From Pseudomonadota bacterium (GTDB lineage: Bacteria > Pseudomonadota > Gammaproteobacteria > SZUA-229): a DNA stretch of 17,583 bases. Both the position numbers and the translations under genes were made by a program. The stretch is taken from NCBI GenBank assembly GCA_015222965.1, contig JADFWF010000255.1, positions 1 to 17,583 on the forward strand. The letters run 5' to 3'. How positions within the stretch are numbered: position 1 is the first letter of the stretch; each line of letters starts with the position of its first letter. Below the pieces are notes generated by a model that saw nothing but the letters and a program-made list of their open reading frames with translations, made no database searches and was not told the DNA's origin. Of the stretch, positions 7,836-14,068 are shown piece by piece.

Positions 7836-8687
7836 CTAGAATGGCGCGCCAAAAATGAGACGGTATACCTCTACATTATTACCAAATCGTACGCCGAGGC
7901 CCAGTTGTGGCTTTTCAAAGAACAAAAAATCCGGGATGTTGCTAAGAGTGATGCCAACCTCATGCTCTACACCGACGCTTATCGGGTTATCGGTCTGTTC
8001 AAAAAATACGAGATTATTCGGGTAATAAAAGTTGATGTAATATAGATTACTATACAGCTGTTCACCGCCGAAAGAATAGTCGCTGGTAACGCGATAATTT
8101 AATCCGGTTTCTATGAGGGAATAGTCAGCGTCATTTGGGGAATCTTTACTCTTTTCACGTGCGTATAAAAAGCGATTTCCCAGTGTGAACATGGCCTTGT
8201 CAAAATGGACGTTATAATAACTTTTGATGCCGGCACCTATGATGAGAACATTAGAGGCGTTGTCAAGTTCGCGGGCAAAGCCATAGTCTGCAAATGGTAT
8301 GAGCGTCCAGTTAGGTGTTACCGGATGCTGAAACTCCAGGCCGGGCAGGAAAGTGACGGTTCCAACATCGTTTAGTTCTGGTAATTCTTCAATCTTTAGA
8401 CTGTCAAAATTTATGAAGCCGAGGGTTATGGGGAGTTTTAACAGCCAGCCAGATTCGGTATCGGTTTTTTCTTTGATGATGTGTTCAAAAGGCATCTGTA
8501 GAACAAAAACATTTTGCCCGGAGGTCGTGTAAAAACCGGTTCCCAGGTAACTGGCAAAAGCAAAGCTGGTAAGACCGAATGCACCGTCACTGCCGTCGGC
8601 CGCATGAGTATTGTTCGCGATAAAACAAAACAGCATGATGAAGATGGGTGTAGCGAGTTTGCTCGTCTGTAATTTCCTTAGAAACAC
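7836..8687 (-). CDS. Predicted outer-membrane beta-barrel protein, function unknown
   Basis: A 283-residue exported protein. A basic N-terminus and hydrophobic core end in a likely signal peptidase I site (NTHA|ADG, about residue 29). The mature part has many alternating polar/aromatic strands, with repeated phrases such as FLPGLEF, LIPFADYGF, AMFTLGNRFLYA and LGLGVRFGNN. It ends in Phe (IFGAPF), the C-terminal signature of BAM-assembled barrels. Length would fit a barrel of about 10-12 strands. I do not recognise a named family; a distant link to solitary autotransporter-type barrels is only a thought. The start is GTG at 8687, chosen because it supplies the basic n-region of the signal peptide; Met18 would leave none. 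It is divergent from the DUF938 gene (81-base gap) and lies upstream of rsd on the same strand. Confidence 0.72.
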   Translation of the reverse strand: MFLRKLQTSKLATPIFIMLFCFIANNTHAADGSDGAFGLTSFAFASYLGTGFYTTSGQNVFVLQMPFEHIIKEKTDTESGWLLKLPITLGFINFDSLKIEELPELNDVGTVTFLPGLEFQHPVTPNWTLIPFADYGFARELDNASNVLIIGAGIKSYYNVHFDKAMFTLGNRFLYAREKSKDSPNDADYSLIETGLNYRVTSDYSFGGEQLYSNLYYINFYYPNNLVFFEQTDNPISVGVEHEVGITLSNIPDFLFFEKPQLGLGVRFGNNVEVYRLIFGAPF

Positions 8688-8768
8688 TGTGATTGAGGAT
8701 GTTTATAGTGGATTGGTGTTGATATAGTTTAACATAGTGGTTCATGAGAGCATCTGTAAAACAATGAT

Positions 8769-9362
8769 ATGAATAAGCCTTACTCTGAATCGTGTGATCA
8801 AAATAAAGATGCAATACTTTCTGTTATTTCAGCTGTTCTTTCATCCTTGTCAAGTGTTCTGGAAATAGGCAGTGGTACAGGTCAGCATGCGGTCTATTTT
8901 GCAGAGAAAATACCGAGCCTGAAATGGTATACCAGTGACTGCAAACCATACCTTGAAGGTATAAATATGTGGCTCTCAGATGCCAGTCTATCAAACGTGC
9001 AGATGCCATTCGAGCTGGATGTTTCTTCTTCAGAATGGCCCGATCTGGATGTGGACGCAATATTCACTGCAAACTCAATCCATATAATGAGTCAGCAAGA
9101 TATGGTTAATTTTATGGCAGGTGCCGGTCATCTTTTAGGTGAGCAAGGCCATCTGTTGATATATGGTCCCTTCAATTATAAAGGGACTTATACCAGTAAG
9201 AGTAATGAAAGTTTTGATCAATGGCTAAAACAGAGAAACCCTTCAAGTGGTATCAAACATTTTGAAGAGATAGTAGCGCTGGCTGAAAAAAAAGGCATGC
9301 AACTGGTCACGGATTATGAAATGCCAGCGAATAATCGCATATTGCACTTCGTCAAAATTTAA
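8769..9362 (+). CDS. DUF938 SAM-dependent methyltransferase
   Basis: A 197-residue class I SAM-dependent methyltransferase of the DUF938 family, common in gammaproteobacteria and without an assigned substrate. Family features are all present: N-terminal KPYSESCDQNKD, SAM-binding loop LEIGSGTGQHA (31-41), ELDV (82-85) at the second strand end, AIFTANSIHIMS (97-108), IYGPFNY (131-137) with the following TSKSNESFD, and the C-terminal MPANNR (185-190). No clear Shine-Dalgarno precedes the ATG; the nearby ATG at 8764 runs straight into a stop. It stands alone between a divergent outer-membrane protein gene and inverted-repeat element B, so context gives no hint of substrate. Confidence 0.9.
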   Translation: MNKPYSESCDQNKDAILSVISAVLSSLSSVLEIGSGTGQHAVYFAEKIPSLKWYTSDCKPYLEGINMWLSDASLSNVQMPFELDVSSSEWPDLDVDAIFTANSIHIMSQQDMVNFMAGAGHLLGEQGHLLIYGPFNYKGTYTSKSNESFDQWLKQRNPSSGIKHFEEIVALAEKKGMQLVTDYEMPANNRILHFVKI

Positions 9363-9392
9363 GCAGGCATAAAAAGACAGCTGTTGAGCCTT

Positions 9393-9525
9393 AAGAGAAG
9401 TTGGCAGTTTGCAGTTGGCAGTCATCAGTTAAAAACAAAATGACTAAAAACCTGAGTTCACAGCGGCGCAGACGATGGTTTTTCTTTTACTGCCAACTGA
9501 TGACTGCAAACTGCCAACTTCTCTT
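9393..9525. repeat. Inverted-repeat element B (133 bp) downstream of the DUF938 gene
   Basis: Bases 9393-9415 (AAGAGAAGTTGGCAGTTTGC...) are the exact reverse complement of 9503-9525, and pairing resumes with 9423-9430 against 9495-9502 after a 7-base bulge TGGCAGT (9416-9422), which is a copy of a neighbouring heptamer. The loop contains no gene. Short frames across it are chance. Arm sequence is unrelated to elements A and C. It may also act as a crude terminator for the DUF938 gene. Confidence 0.8.
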
Positions 9526-9641
9526 CCTGGCCGATTAGCGCCATTTCAACAGGGTTCCCTGCCAAACGATTGGCGAACAATGTCAATTCATTTCCCTCTG
9601 TACATCTTAATATTCATTCTAAGGATTATTAGGAGGCCGTT

Positions 9642-9836
9642 ATGGCTAAAAAATACAGACCCAAATTAAAATTGTGTGACTGCGGTTGCGGAAAATACCC
9701 ACGTGGTGCGGATTATATGCCTGGGCATGACGTACGTATCTACAGCGCTCTTGTTGGTCATGTTGGCAGCTTACGAAACCTGAGAGAGGTTGTTGAGCTT
9801 TATACCGGTAAACCGGTAACCATGAATTACGACTGA
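9642..9836 (+). CDS. Small Cys-rich protein with CxCGCG and PGHD motifs
   Basis: A 64-residue basic protein with a strong ribosome-binding site AGGAGG at 9631-9636, five bases before the ATG. Its first half carries CDCGCGKYPRG (12-22) followed by YMPGHDVRI (25-33). The C-x-C-G-C-G ... PGHD arrangement also occurs in small proteins and phage-linked proteins of unknown role, and suggests a small metal-binding fold with Cys12, Cys14, Cys16 and His29 as candidate ligands. The rest is a short helical stretch (LRNLREVVELY). Nothing links it functionally to the neighbours. The gene is real on the strength of the Shine-Dalgarno site and the conserved-looking motif; no function is claimed. Confidence 0.75.
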   Translation: MAKKYRPKLKLCDCGCGKYPRGADYMPGHDVRIYSALVGHVGSLRNLREVVELYTGKPVTMNYD

Positions 9837-9877
9837 TATTGATGCCATGTTTGATATGGCTCAACTAACTATCTATC

Positions 9878-9914
9878 TGGCAGTTCAAGTCAATCGATTG
9901 GCAGTTAATGTCAA
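9878..9914. promoter_or_regulatory. Paired direct repeats 21 bp apart, possible operator
   Basis: TGGCAGTTCAAGTCAA (9878-9893) and TGGCAGTTAATGTCAA (9899-9914) match at 14 of 16 positions, with starts 21 bases apart, i.e. two helical turns on the same face. They end 33 bases before the start of the 95-residue membrane protein gene. Same-face repeats suggest a bound regulator. The first eight bases also resemble the arm of element B, so repeat debris is the alternative. Confidence 0.35.
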
Positions 9915-9947
9915 GTTCTGTGGTTTCATATAAATAGAATTAAAAAA

Positions 9948-10235
9948 ATGTTAAGACGTCGAAGAAAAACTGATATTGAACCGGAAGTGGTTTATCTTGA
10001 AGCAGGGGATATGACAGAAAGTAATTTGAGAAACTTTCTGTTGAGGATATCTACTGCCAGCGCTTTGAAAGATTATCTCAGGTTTGCCATCTATTGCATG
10101 CTGCTGACCGTGCCATTGTATGCGATCACCATGAGTGTGTTGAAAAATGACTGGATAATGGTGTTTGTCGATGCTCTGATTATTCCGGTGGGTTTCGTGC
10201 ATGGACTGCTGTTGCTGACAGGTTACGCCAGTTAG
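9948..10235 (+). CDS. Small two-helix membrane protein, unknown function
   Basis: A 95-residue protein with a very basic start (MLRRRRKTD), an acidic/polar stretch to about residue 40, then two hydrophobic segments (about 45-66 and 71-92) joined by a short KNDW turn. The basic N-terminus predicts a cytoplasmic location for the amphipathic region with both ends inside. The ribosome-binding site is weak (A-rich, no GGAG). The opposite strand is also open over the same stretch, but that frame reads as low-complexity His/Gln-rich sequence without membrane or fold logic, so I prefer the plus strand. No family recognised. Confidence 0.55.
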   Translation: MLRRRRKTDIEPEVVYLEAGDMTESNLRNFLLRISTASALKDYLRFAIYCMLLTVPLYAITMSVLKNDWIMVFVDALIIPVGFVHGLLLLTGYAS

Positions 10236-10280
10236 TATCAAAGATTGAATTTTTGTCTACTCATCTTTCTTTTGAAAAGA

Positions 10281-10438
10281 CAGGTAGATGGCGCCAGCGG
10301 GCGGTGCGCCATCATAGGATAAACACCCGCAGTCGAGGCCATGAATCCCTTGAGGTGTTGTATTTCCTCACATGGTGACTCGGCACTTATTTGGTGGTAC
10401 GTGTTAGAGGGCAAGCCTATGGTTTGCCCTCTTTTTTA
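10281..10438 (+). ncRNA. Candidate structured small RNA with intrinsic terminator
   Basis: A non-coding 158-base stretch with three consecutive strong structures. First is a hairpin with 8-bp perfect stem GATGGCGC/GCGCCATC (10287-10294 with 10306-10313). Second is a long arm in which 10332-10343 pairs with 10371-10376 and 10379-10384 (12 pairs, a 2-base GA bulge), capped by an inner stem TGAGG/CCTCA (10351-10355 with 10366-10370) directly abutting it. Third is a canonical terminator (10406-10437). I do not recognise an Rfam family; 6S, SRP, Spot 42 and common riboswitch cores do not fit. No clear promoter was found upstream, so the 5' end is approximate. It could instead be the structured 3' UTR of the gene ending at 10235. 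Confidence 0.5.
10406..10437 (+). terminator. Rho-independent terminator
   Basis: A 12-bp stem (10406-10417 with 10421-10432, one G-U pair) with a 3-base loop TAT is followed by a run of T through 10437. It ends the candidate small RNA or the transcript of the 95-residue membrane protein gene. Confidence 0.88.
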
Positions 10439-10514
10439 TGTCCGTTCTGGCAGGCAGTGTTGGCAATGAGCGCCTGTTTCTAAGCCTTTGCCGACCTTAA
10501 AGATAAATATTTAT

Positions 10515-10693
10515 TCTCGCAGAGGCGCAAAGCTCGCAGAGAAATAAATGAATATTTTTTTGCTGTCATCCTGAGCGAAGCCGAAGGATCTTGCTGCTGA
10601 TGCAGCCTCCAAACATGTAAGATCCTTCGGCTTCGCTCAGGATGACAGTTAATTAGAATCGTTTTTCTCTGCGAGCTTTGCGCCTCTGCGAGA
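10515..10693. repeat. Inverted-repeat element C (179 bp) with 30-bp perfect arms
   Basis: Bases 10515-10544 (containing CTCGCAGAGGCGCAAAGC) are the exact reverse complement of 10664-10693. The 29-base core is 21/29 identical to the arm of element A, including the inner end CAGAGAAA, and overall length is similar (179 vs 172). A second, independent inverted repeat is nested inside. Non-coding; it lies between the candidate small RNA and the HopJ gene. Confidence 0.85.
10563..10648. repeat. Nested inverted repeat inside element C
   Basis: Bases 10563-10592 (CTGTCATCCTGAGCGAAGCC...) pair perfectly with 10619-10648 over 30 bp around a 26-base loop. The arm resembles a dispersed repeat seen intergenically in many unrelated bacterial genomes. 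Its placement between the arms of element C suggests insertion of one repeat into another. Confidence 0.85.
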
Positions 10694-10752
10694 GAAACTG
10701 TTTTTATTCGTAGTCTGCTCCTGGCCGTAAGCAGTCAAAGGCACCTGTTTGG

Positions 10753-11115
10753 TTATTTTTTTCTTTTGAGTACGGCATTATCAAAATTAATATTCTGCCA
10801 GCCGTATTTTTTAAACATCCGAATATTCGCATGGTCAGAACTTTCTGGATTTTTTAACACATCTTCTCGATAGTATCGTCCGAAGCAGTTTAATGTCTGT
10901 TCCTTATTAAGTTTGTGCAGTTGCGCAAAAGAAAATATTTTACATGAGCCTTCATTCTCACCTGCAGCATTAGTGATTTTTTCGTCGTCTGCGCCATTAA
11001 CAAAATGTGAAGGTGTGTAATGGTAATTTTGCCCGATAATGCTGATCACGTCATCGAATTCGATTGTTTCAGGTGTGTTTGTTATCTGTTTTAGAAATTC
11101 ATCCAGCTTGTTCAT
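10753..11115 (-). CDS. HopJ-family protein
   Basis: A 120-residue protein of the HopJ (PF08888-type) family. The diagnostic core is ITNAAGENEGSCKIFSFAQL (47-66) followed by CFGRYYREDVL (77-87) and SDHANIRMF (92-100), with the usual YHYTPSHFVNG ahead of it. The family is named after a Pseudomonas type III effector candidate. Most members are single housekeeping-like proteins in environmental gammaproteobacteria that lack secretion systems nearby, and their function is unknown. No type III genes or secretion signal are visible here, so an effector role is not supported. It is divergent from the broken metallo-beta-lactamase gene, with 50 bases between their starts. Confidence 0.88.
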   Translation of the reverse strand: MNKLDEFLKQITNTPETIEFDDVISIIGQNYHYTPSHFVNGADDEKITNAAGENEGSCKIFSFAQLHKLNKEQTLNCFGRYYREDVLKNPESSDHANIRMFKKYGWQNINFDNAVLKRKK

Positions 11116-11165
11116 GATGTGAGATACTTGCTTTTTTAAGAGGCTGAAATGATACCAGTATTTTC

Positions 11166-12243
11166 ATGACGAATAATCACCTGCGTCATATATTTATAAT
11201 ATTTATTATTATCTCGCTTTCAGGATGTGCGCAATACAGCCGTGATATGTTGTGGGAGAATAAAATAAAACCGACGCCATACGATGCGCCAGATCATTTC
11301 GTTAGACCAGACCGTTGGAGTGATGAATATGTTACCTATGCGTGGTTAGGATACGCAACCGTTCTCATTAATTTTTATGGTACATGGATCATAACTGATC
11401 CAGTACTGCTAGATCGTATCGGGCCGCCGGTGGTCTTCGATAATTTATTCGGTATCAAACGCATAACGCAATTGCCGTTAGCTGACAATGAATTACCTGC
11501 AGTAGATATCGTTCTTGTTTCACACCCTCATTTTGACCATCTGGATCTGGCTTCTCTTCGCCTACTCAATGAGTCTGCCAATTATAATTTAGTGGTGCCG
11601 GCATTAACAAAGGACTTGATTGGTAAAGAGATAAAAACATCGTTGAGCTCGACTGGTTAGACAGGACTGACAAAACCATCGATATGAAGAACCTGACGAT
11701 CAGTGCGTTCAGAGCAGAGCAGAGCATTATGGTTATGCCGGCTGGGGTGAGCGTGACATAAAACGAGGCTTTAATGGTTACCTGATAATGTCTAAAAATT
11801 CTGCCGTCAATAAAAGAAAAACCATTGCGTTTTTTGGTGACAATTCATATTCACGTTATCGTGATGAAAATGGCGATGTGCTGGATAAACCGCTAACGGT
11901 TAACTGGCGTGAAAAATTTGATCCTGCTATTTTAAAAAATGGAATAGACCTGTGTATTATTCCCATCGGCGATTCATATTATTACTGAAACCACATCTTA
12001 TTACTGGAACCACATCAGCCCGCAGAATGCAGAAAACTTGCGCACGAACTTAACTGTAAAATATTGCTACCGATACATTACTCAACATTTATCCTGACGC
12101 CAGTTGATAAGGTTCCGGTAAAACCAAAGCAGCAATTGCTTGAAGTGCTACAAAAAAACAACGATATGATGCTGGTCAAGTGCCTGTCTTTTCATGAAAG
12201 CACTAATTTTCCTGATCTTGGTGTGACTTGTAAAGTACCCTGA
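11166..12243 (+). pseudogene. Lipoprotein-type metallo-beta-lactamase-fold hydrolase (UlaG-like), four frame lesions
   Basis: The intact reading would give a 351-residue lipoprotein with lipobox LSGC (Cys21) and an MBL-fold hydrolase domain related to UlaG-like/NAPE-PLD-like enzymes. Metal motif HPHFDH is at residues 120-125, followed by VELDW, AEHYGYAGWGERD, IAFFGDNSYSRY, IIPIGDSYYYWNHISPQNAEKLAHEL and the C-terminal LLPIHYSTF. Four lesions break it: one A missing from the run at 11633-11637; an extra copy of AGAGC (three copies, 11711-11725); a 19-base tandem duplication (11979-11997 and 11998-12016, 18/19 identical) creating TGA; and one A missing from the run at 12033-12036. Undoing all four gives 1056 bases, exactly 352 codons. 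Substrate unknown. Homopolymer lesions could be sequencing errors, the duplications less easily. Confidence 0.88.
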
Positions 12244-12325
12244 TACGGGTGTGCCCAGATGGTCTATATTAGTGCTTACTTATTGAAATCATTGCAATAA
12301 TTATCTCTTGTACATCGGCTATTCC

Positions 12326-12354
12326 TTGACCTGAGTCTTTAGACGTAATAGATT
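12326..12354 (+). promoter_or_regulatory. Possible promoter of the two-partner secretion locus
   Basis: TTGACC (12326-12331, five of six to consensus) is followed after 17 bases by TAGATT (12349-12354, four of six). It lies 35 bases before the TTG start of the transporter gene in an otherwise featureless 146-base gap. The weak -10 keeps confidence low. Confidence 0.35.
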
Positions 12355-12389
12355 GCTACGTCCATGCTGTTGAATATGGATATCGATAA

Positions 12390-13979
12390 TTGAGAAAAAA
12401 ACTATTAATCACACTCTATGTGTGTGTCCTGCTTGTACATGGTGCACTCGCAGTTGCTGAAACCGAGCCGAAACAGCTTCATTTTGTGATTACCAAGTTC
12501 GAAGTGCTCGGTGATAATCCCTTGTCTGAATCAGAAACTGAGGATGTATTCGAATACTTCCTGGGTGACCATTATGGTCTTGATGGTATTCAGGAAGCCG
12601 CATCGGCGTTTGAGAAAAAACTTCGTGACAGCGGCTTTGCCTTTTATCAGGTTAATCTTGCACCGCAGAAACTTGAAGCTGGCGTTATCAAGTTACAGCT
12701 TATCCAGTTAAAAGTGGATAAGGTGGAAGTCGAAGGTAATGTTCATTTCGATGCTGAAAATCTGGCCAGAAATATCCCGACACTCAAATCCGGCGAAACC
12801 CCGAATACGCGTGTTTTATCACGCGCGATAAATATGGCGGATTCGCAACCGTCTAAATCACTTAAATTACAATTTTCAGAAAATGAGACCGGTGGAGCGA
12901 TTAACGCCAAGTTAAAAGTTACCGATATCAGAACCCATTTTGCTTTTGTCTCGGTAAACAATACGGGTAATGATGAAACTGGCGAGTTTCGATTGACCGG
13001 TGGGTATCAGTTTACCAACCTGTTTAATCGTGACCACAATTTATCGCTAAGTTACACCACATCCCCCAGTGATTTTTCTGCGGTAAAACAGTACGGTGCT
13101 TCGTACACTATCCCTTTCTACGAGATCGGTGGGGAGTTCAATATGTTCCTGGCCCGGTCTGATGTCGATTCAGGCGTAGTCAATAACTTTGCGGTGAGTG
13201 GTGCGGGTACTATTGCACTGTTACATTACAAACATACTTTTTTACAGAGTGGTGCGTACAAACAGCAGCTGGATTTTGGCCTTGATCATAAGTTGTTTGA
13301 AAATGATGTGGATTTTTTTGGCAACCCTGTCTCAGGAACAGGTGACGTGCTGAGTCGCCCGGTCAGTATTGCTTACATCGGTTTCTGGCAAGGCGCTGGA
13401 AAGAGCGTCAGTTTTAACCTGGCACCTTATGTAAATATTTCTGGCGGTTCTAAAAACGAAGATGAGGATTATAACAACCTGCGTCCGGGAGCCACCGCAG
13501 ACTGGACATTGCTCAGGTACGGACTTGGATATGACCAGTTGATCGCAGAGAACTGGTTTTTCCGCCTCAAGCTATTAGGCCAGCAATCAAGTGACCAGCT
13601 TATCTCCGGTGAACAGTTTGGTATCGGCGGTATTTATTCAGTTCGCGGTTTTGATGAAAGAACTTTATTGGGCGATAGCGGCGTACAGGCGAATATAGAA
13701 TTATGGGTGCCTGGTTTTAATTCATACGGCATCCGCCCACTGGTGTTTTTTGATATCGGCCATGTCGAAGTTAACCTTCCGGCTTTCGGTGAAACACCTT
13801 CTACTGACATCTCTTCTGTCGGTGCCGGCTTGCGCTGGTCGATTATTAATAAATTAAACGTAGTGCTGGATGTGGCTTATGTCACTGGCGGTGCGGAGGA
13901 AACCAATTTATTTGGTTCTACTGAAGCCGTCGAAAAAGGTGATGTAAAGGGCCATGTAGATGTGTTCTATCGGTTTTAG
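12390..13979 (+). CDS. ShlB/FhaC/HecB-family outer-membrane transporter (TpsB)
   Basis: A 529-residue two-partner-secretion pore of the Omp85 superfamily that exports a cognate TpsA exoprotein. A signal peptide (1-21 or 23, HGALAVA|ETE) is followed by two POTRA domains. The first (about 32-107) has FVITKFEVLGDNPLSESE and DSGFAFYQVNLAPQ; the second (about 109-185) has VDKVEVEGNVHFDAENL. A 16-strand barrel follows from about 195. The conserved loop-6 motif VRGF is at 418-421, inside GIGGIYSVRGFDE, and the chain ends in Phe (VFYRF) as barrel proteins do. The start is TTG at 12390; it gives MRKKLL as the basic n-region and no alternative fits. The partner exoprotein lies downstream, separated by a FecR-domain gene. 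Family assignment is firm. Confidence 0.93.
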   Translation: MRKKLLITLYVCVLLVHGALAVAETEPKQLHFVITKFEVLGDNPLSESETEDVFEYFLGDHYGLDGIQEAASAFEKKLRDSGFAFYQVNLAPQKLEAGVIKLQLIQLKVDKVEVEGNVHFDAENLARNIPTLKSGETPNTRVLSRAINMADSQPSKSLKLQFSENETGGAINAKLKVTDIRTHFAFVSVNNTGNDETGEFRLTGGYQFTNLFNRDHNLSLSYTTSPSDFSAVKQYGASYTIPFYEIGGEFNMFLARSDVDSGVVNNFAVSGAGTIALLHYKHTFLQSGAYKQQLDFGLDHKLFENDVDFFGNPVSGTGDVLSRPVSIAYIGFWQGAGKSVSFNLAPYVNISGGSKNEDEDYNNLRPGATADWTLLRYGLGYDQLIAENWFFRLKLLGQQSSDQLISGEQFGIGGIYSVRGFDERTLLGDSGVQANIELWVPGFNSYGIRPLVFFDIGHVEVNLPAFGETPSTDISSVGAGLRWSIINKLNVVLDVAYVTGGAEETNLFGSTEAVEKGDVKGHVDVFYRF

Positions 13980-13987
13980 GAGCAATT

Positions 13988-14059
13988 ATGCATGTCGGTC
14001 AACAATGTGAAGCTGAAAAATGTGATGCAGTGCACTGTAATCGCTATCGGCTGACATAG
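13988..14059 (+). CDS. Possible 23-residue Cys-containing leader or small peptide
   Basis: Directly after the transporter stop, AGGAG (13978-13982) stands five bases before an ATG opening a 23-codon frame (MHVGQQCEAEKCDAVHCNRY...) that ends at TAG 14057-14059, just before the FecR-domain gene. Three cysteines are spaced CxxxxCxxxxC. It may be a coupling peptide that carries ribosomes from the transporter gene to the next gene, or chance. No family recognised. Confidence 0.25.
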   Translation: MHVGQQCEAEKCDAVHCNRYRLT

Positions 14060-14068
14060 TATTAATTG

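Noticed and set aside
9475..9669. 64-codon plus frame running out of inverted-repeat element B
   Set aside because: Starts inside the repeat arm, has no ribosome-binding site, and overlaps the better-supported small Cys protein gene.
9951..10241. Minus-strand open frame of 96 codons opposite the small membrane protein
   Set aside because: Sequence is His/Gln-rich without domain logic, and the plus strand has a clear basic N-terminus and two membrane helices.
10371..10386. Resemblance of GTGACTCGGCAC to part of a Cas9 tracrRNA hairpin
   Set aside because: A short chance match on the opposite orientation, with no cas genes, no CRISPR repeats and no anti-repeat.
4675..10693. CRISPR array or insertion sequence behind the repeated arms
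   Set aside because: Repeats are paired and inverted, not regularly spaced; there are no spacers, and no transposase frame lies in or beside any element.
10753..11115. HopJ protein as a type III secretion effector
   Set aside because: The family name is historical; no secretion genes or effector features are present, and the family is widespread in non-pathogens.
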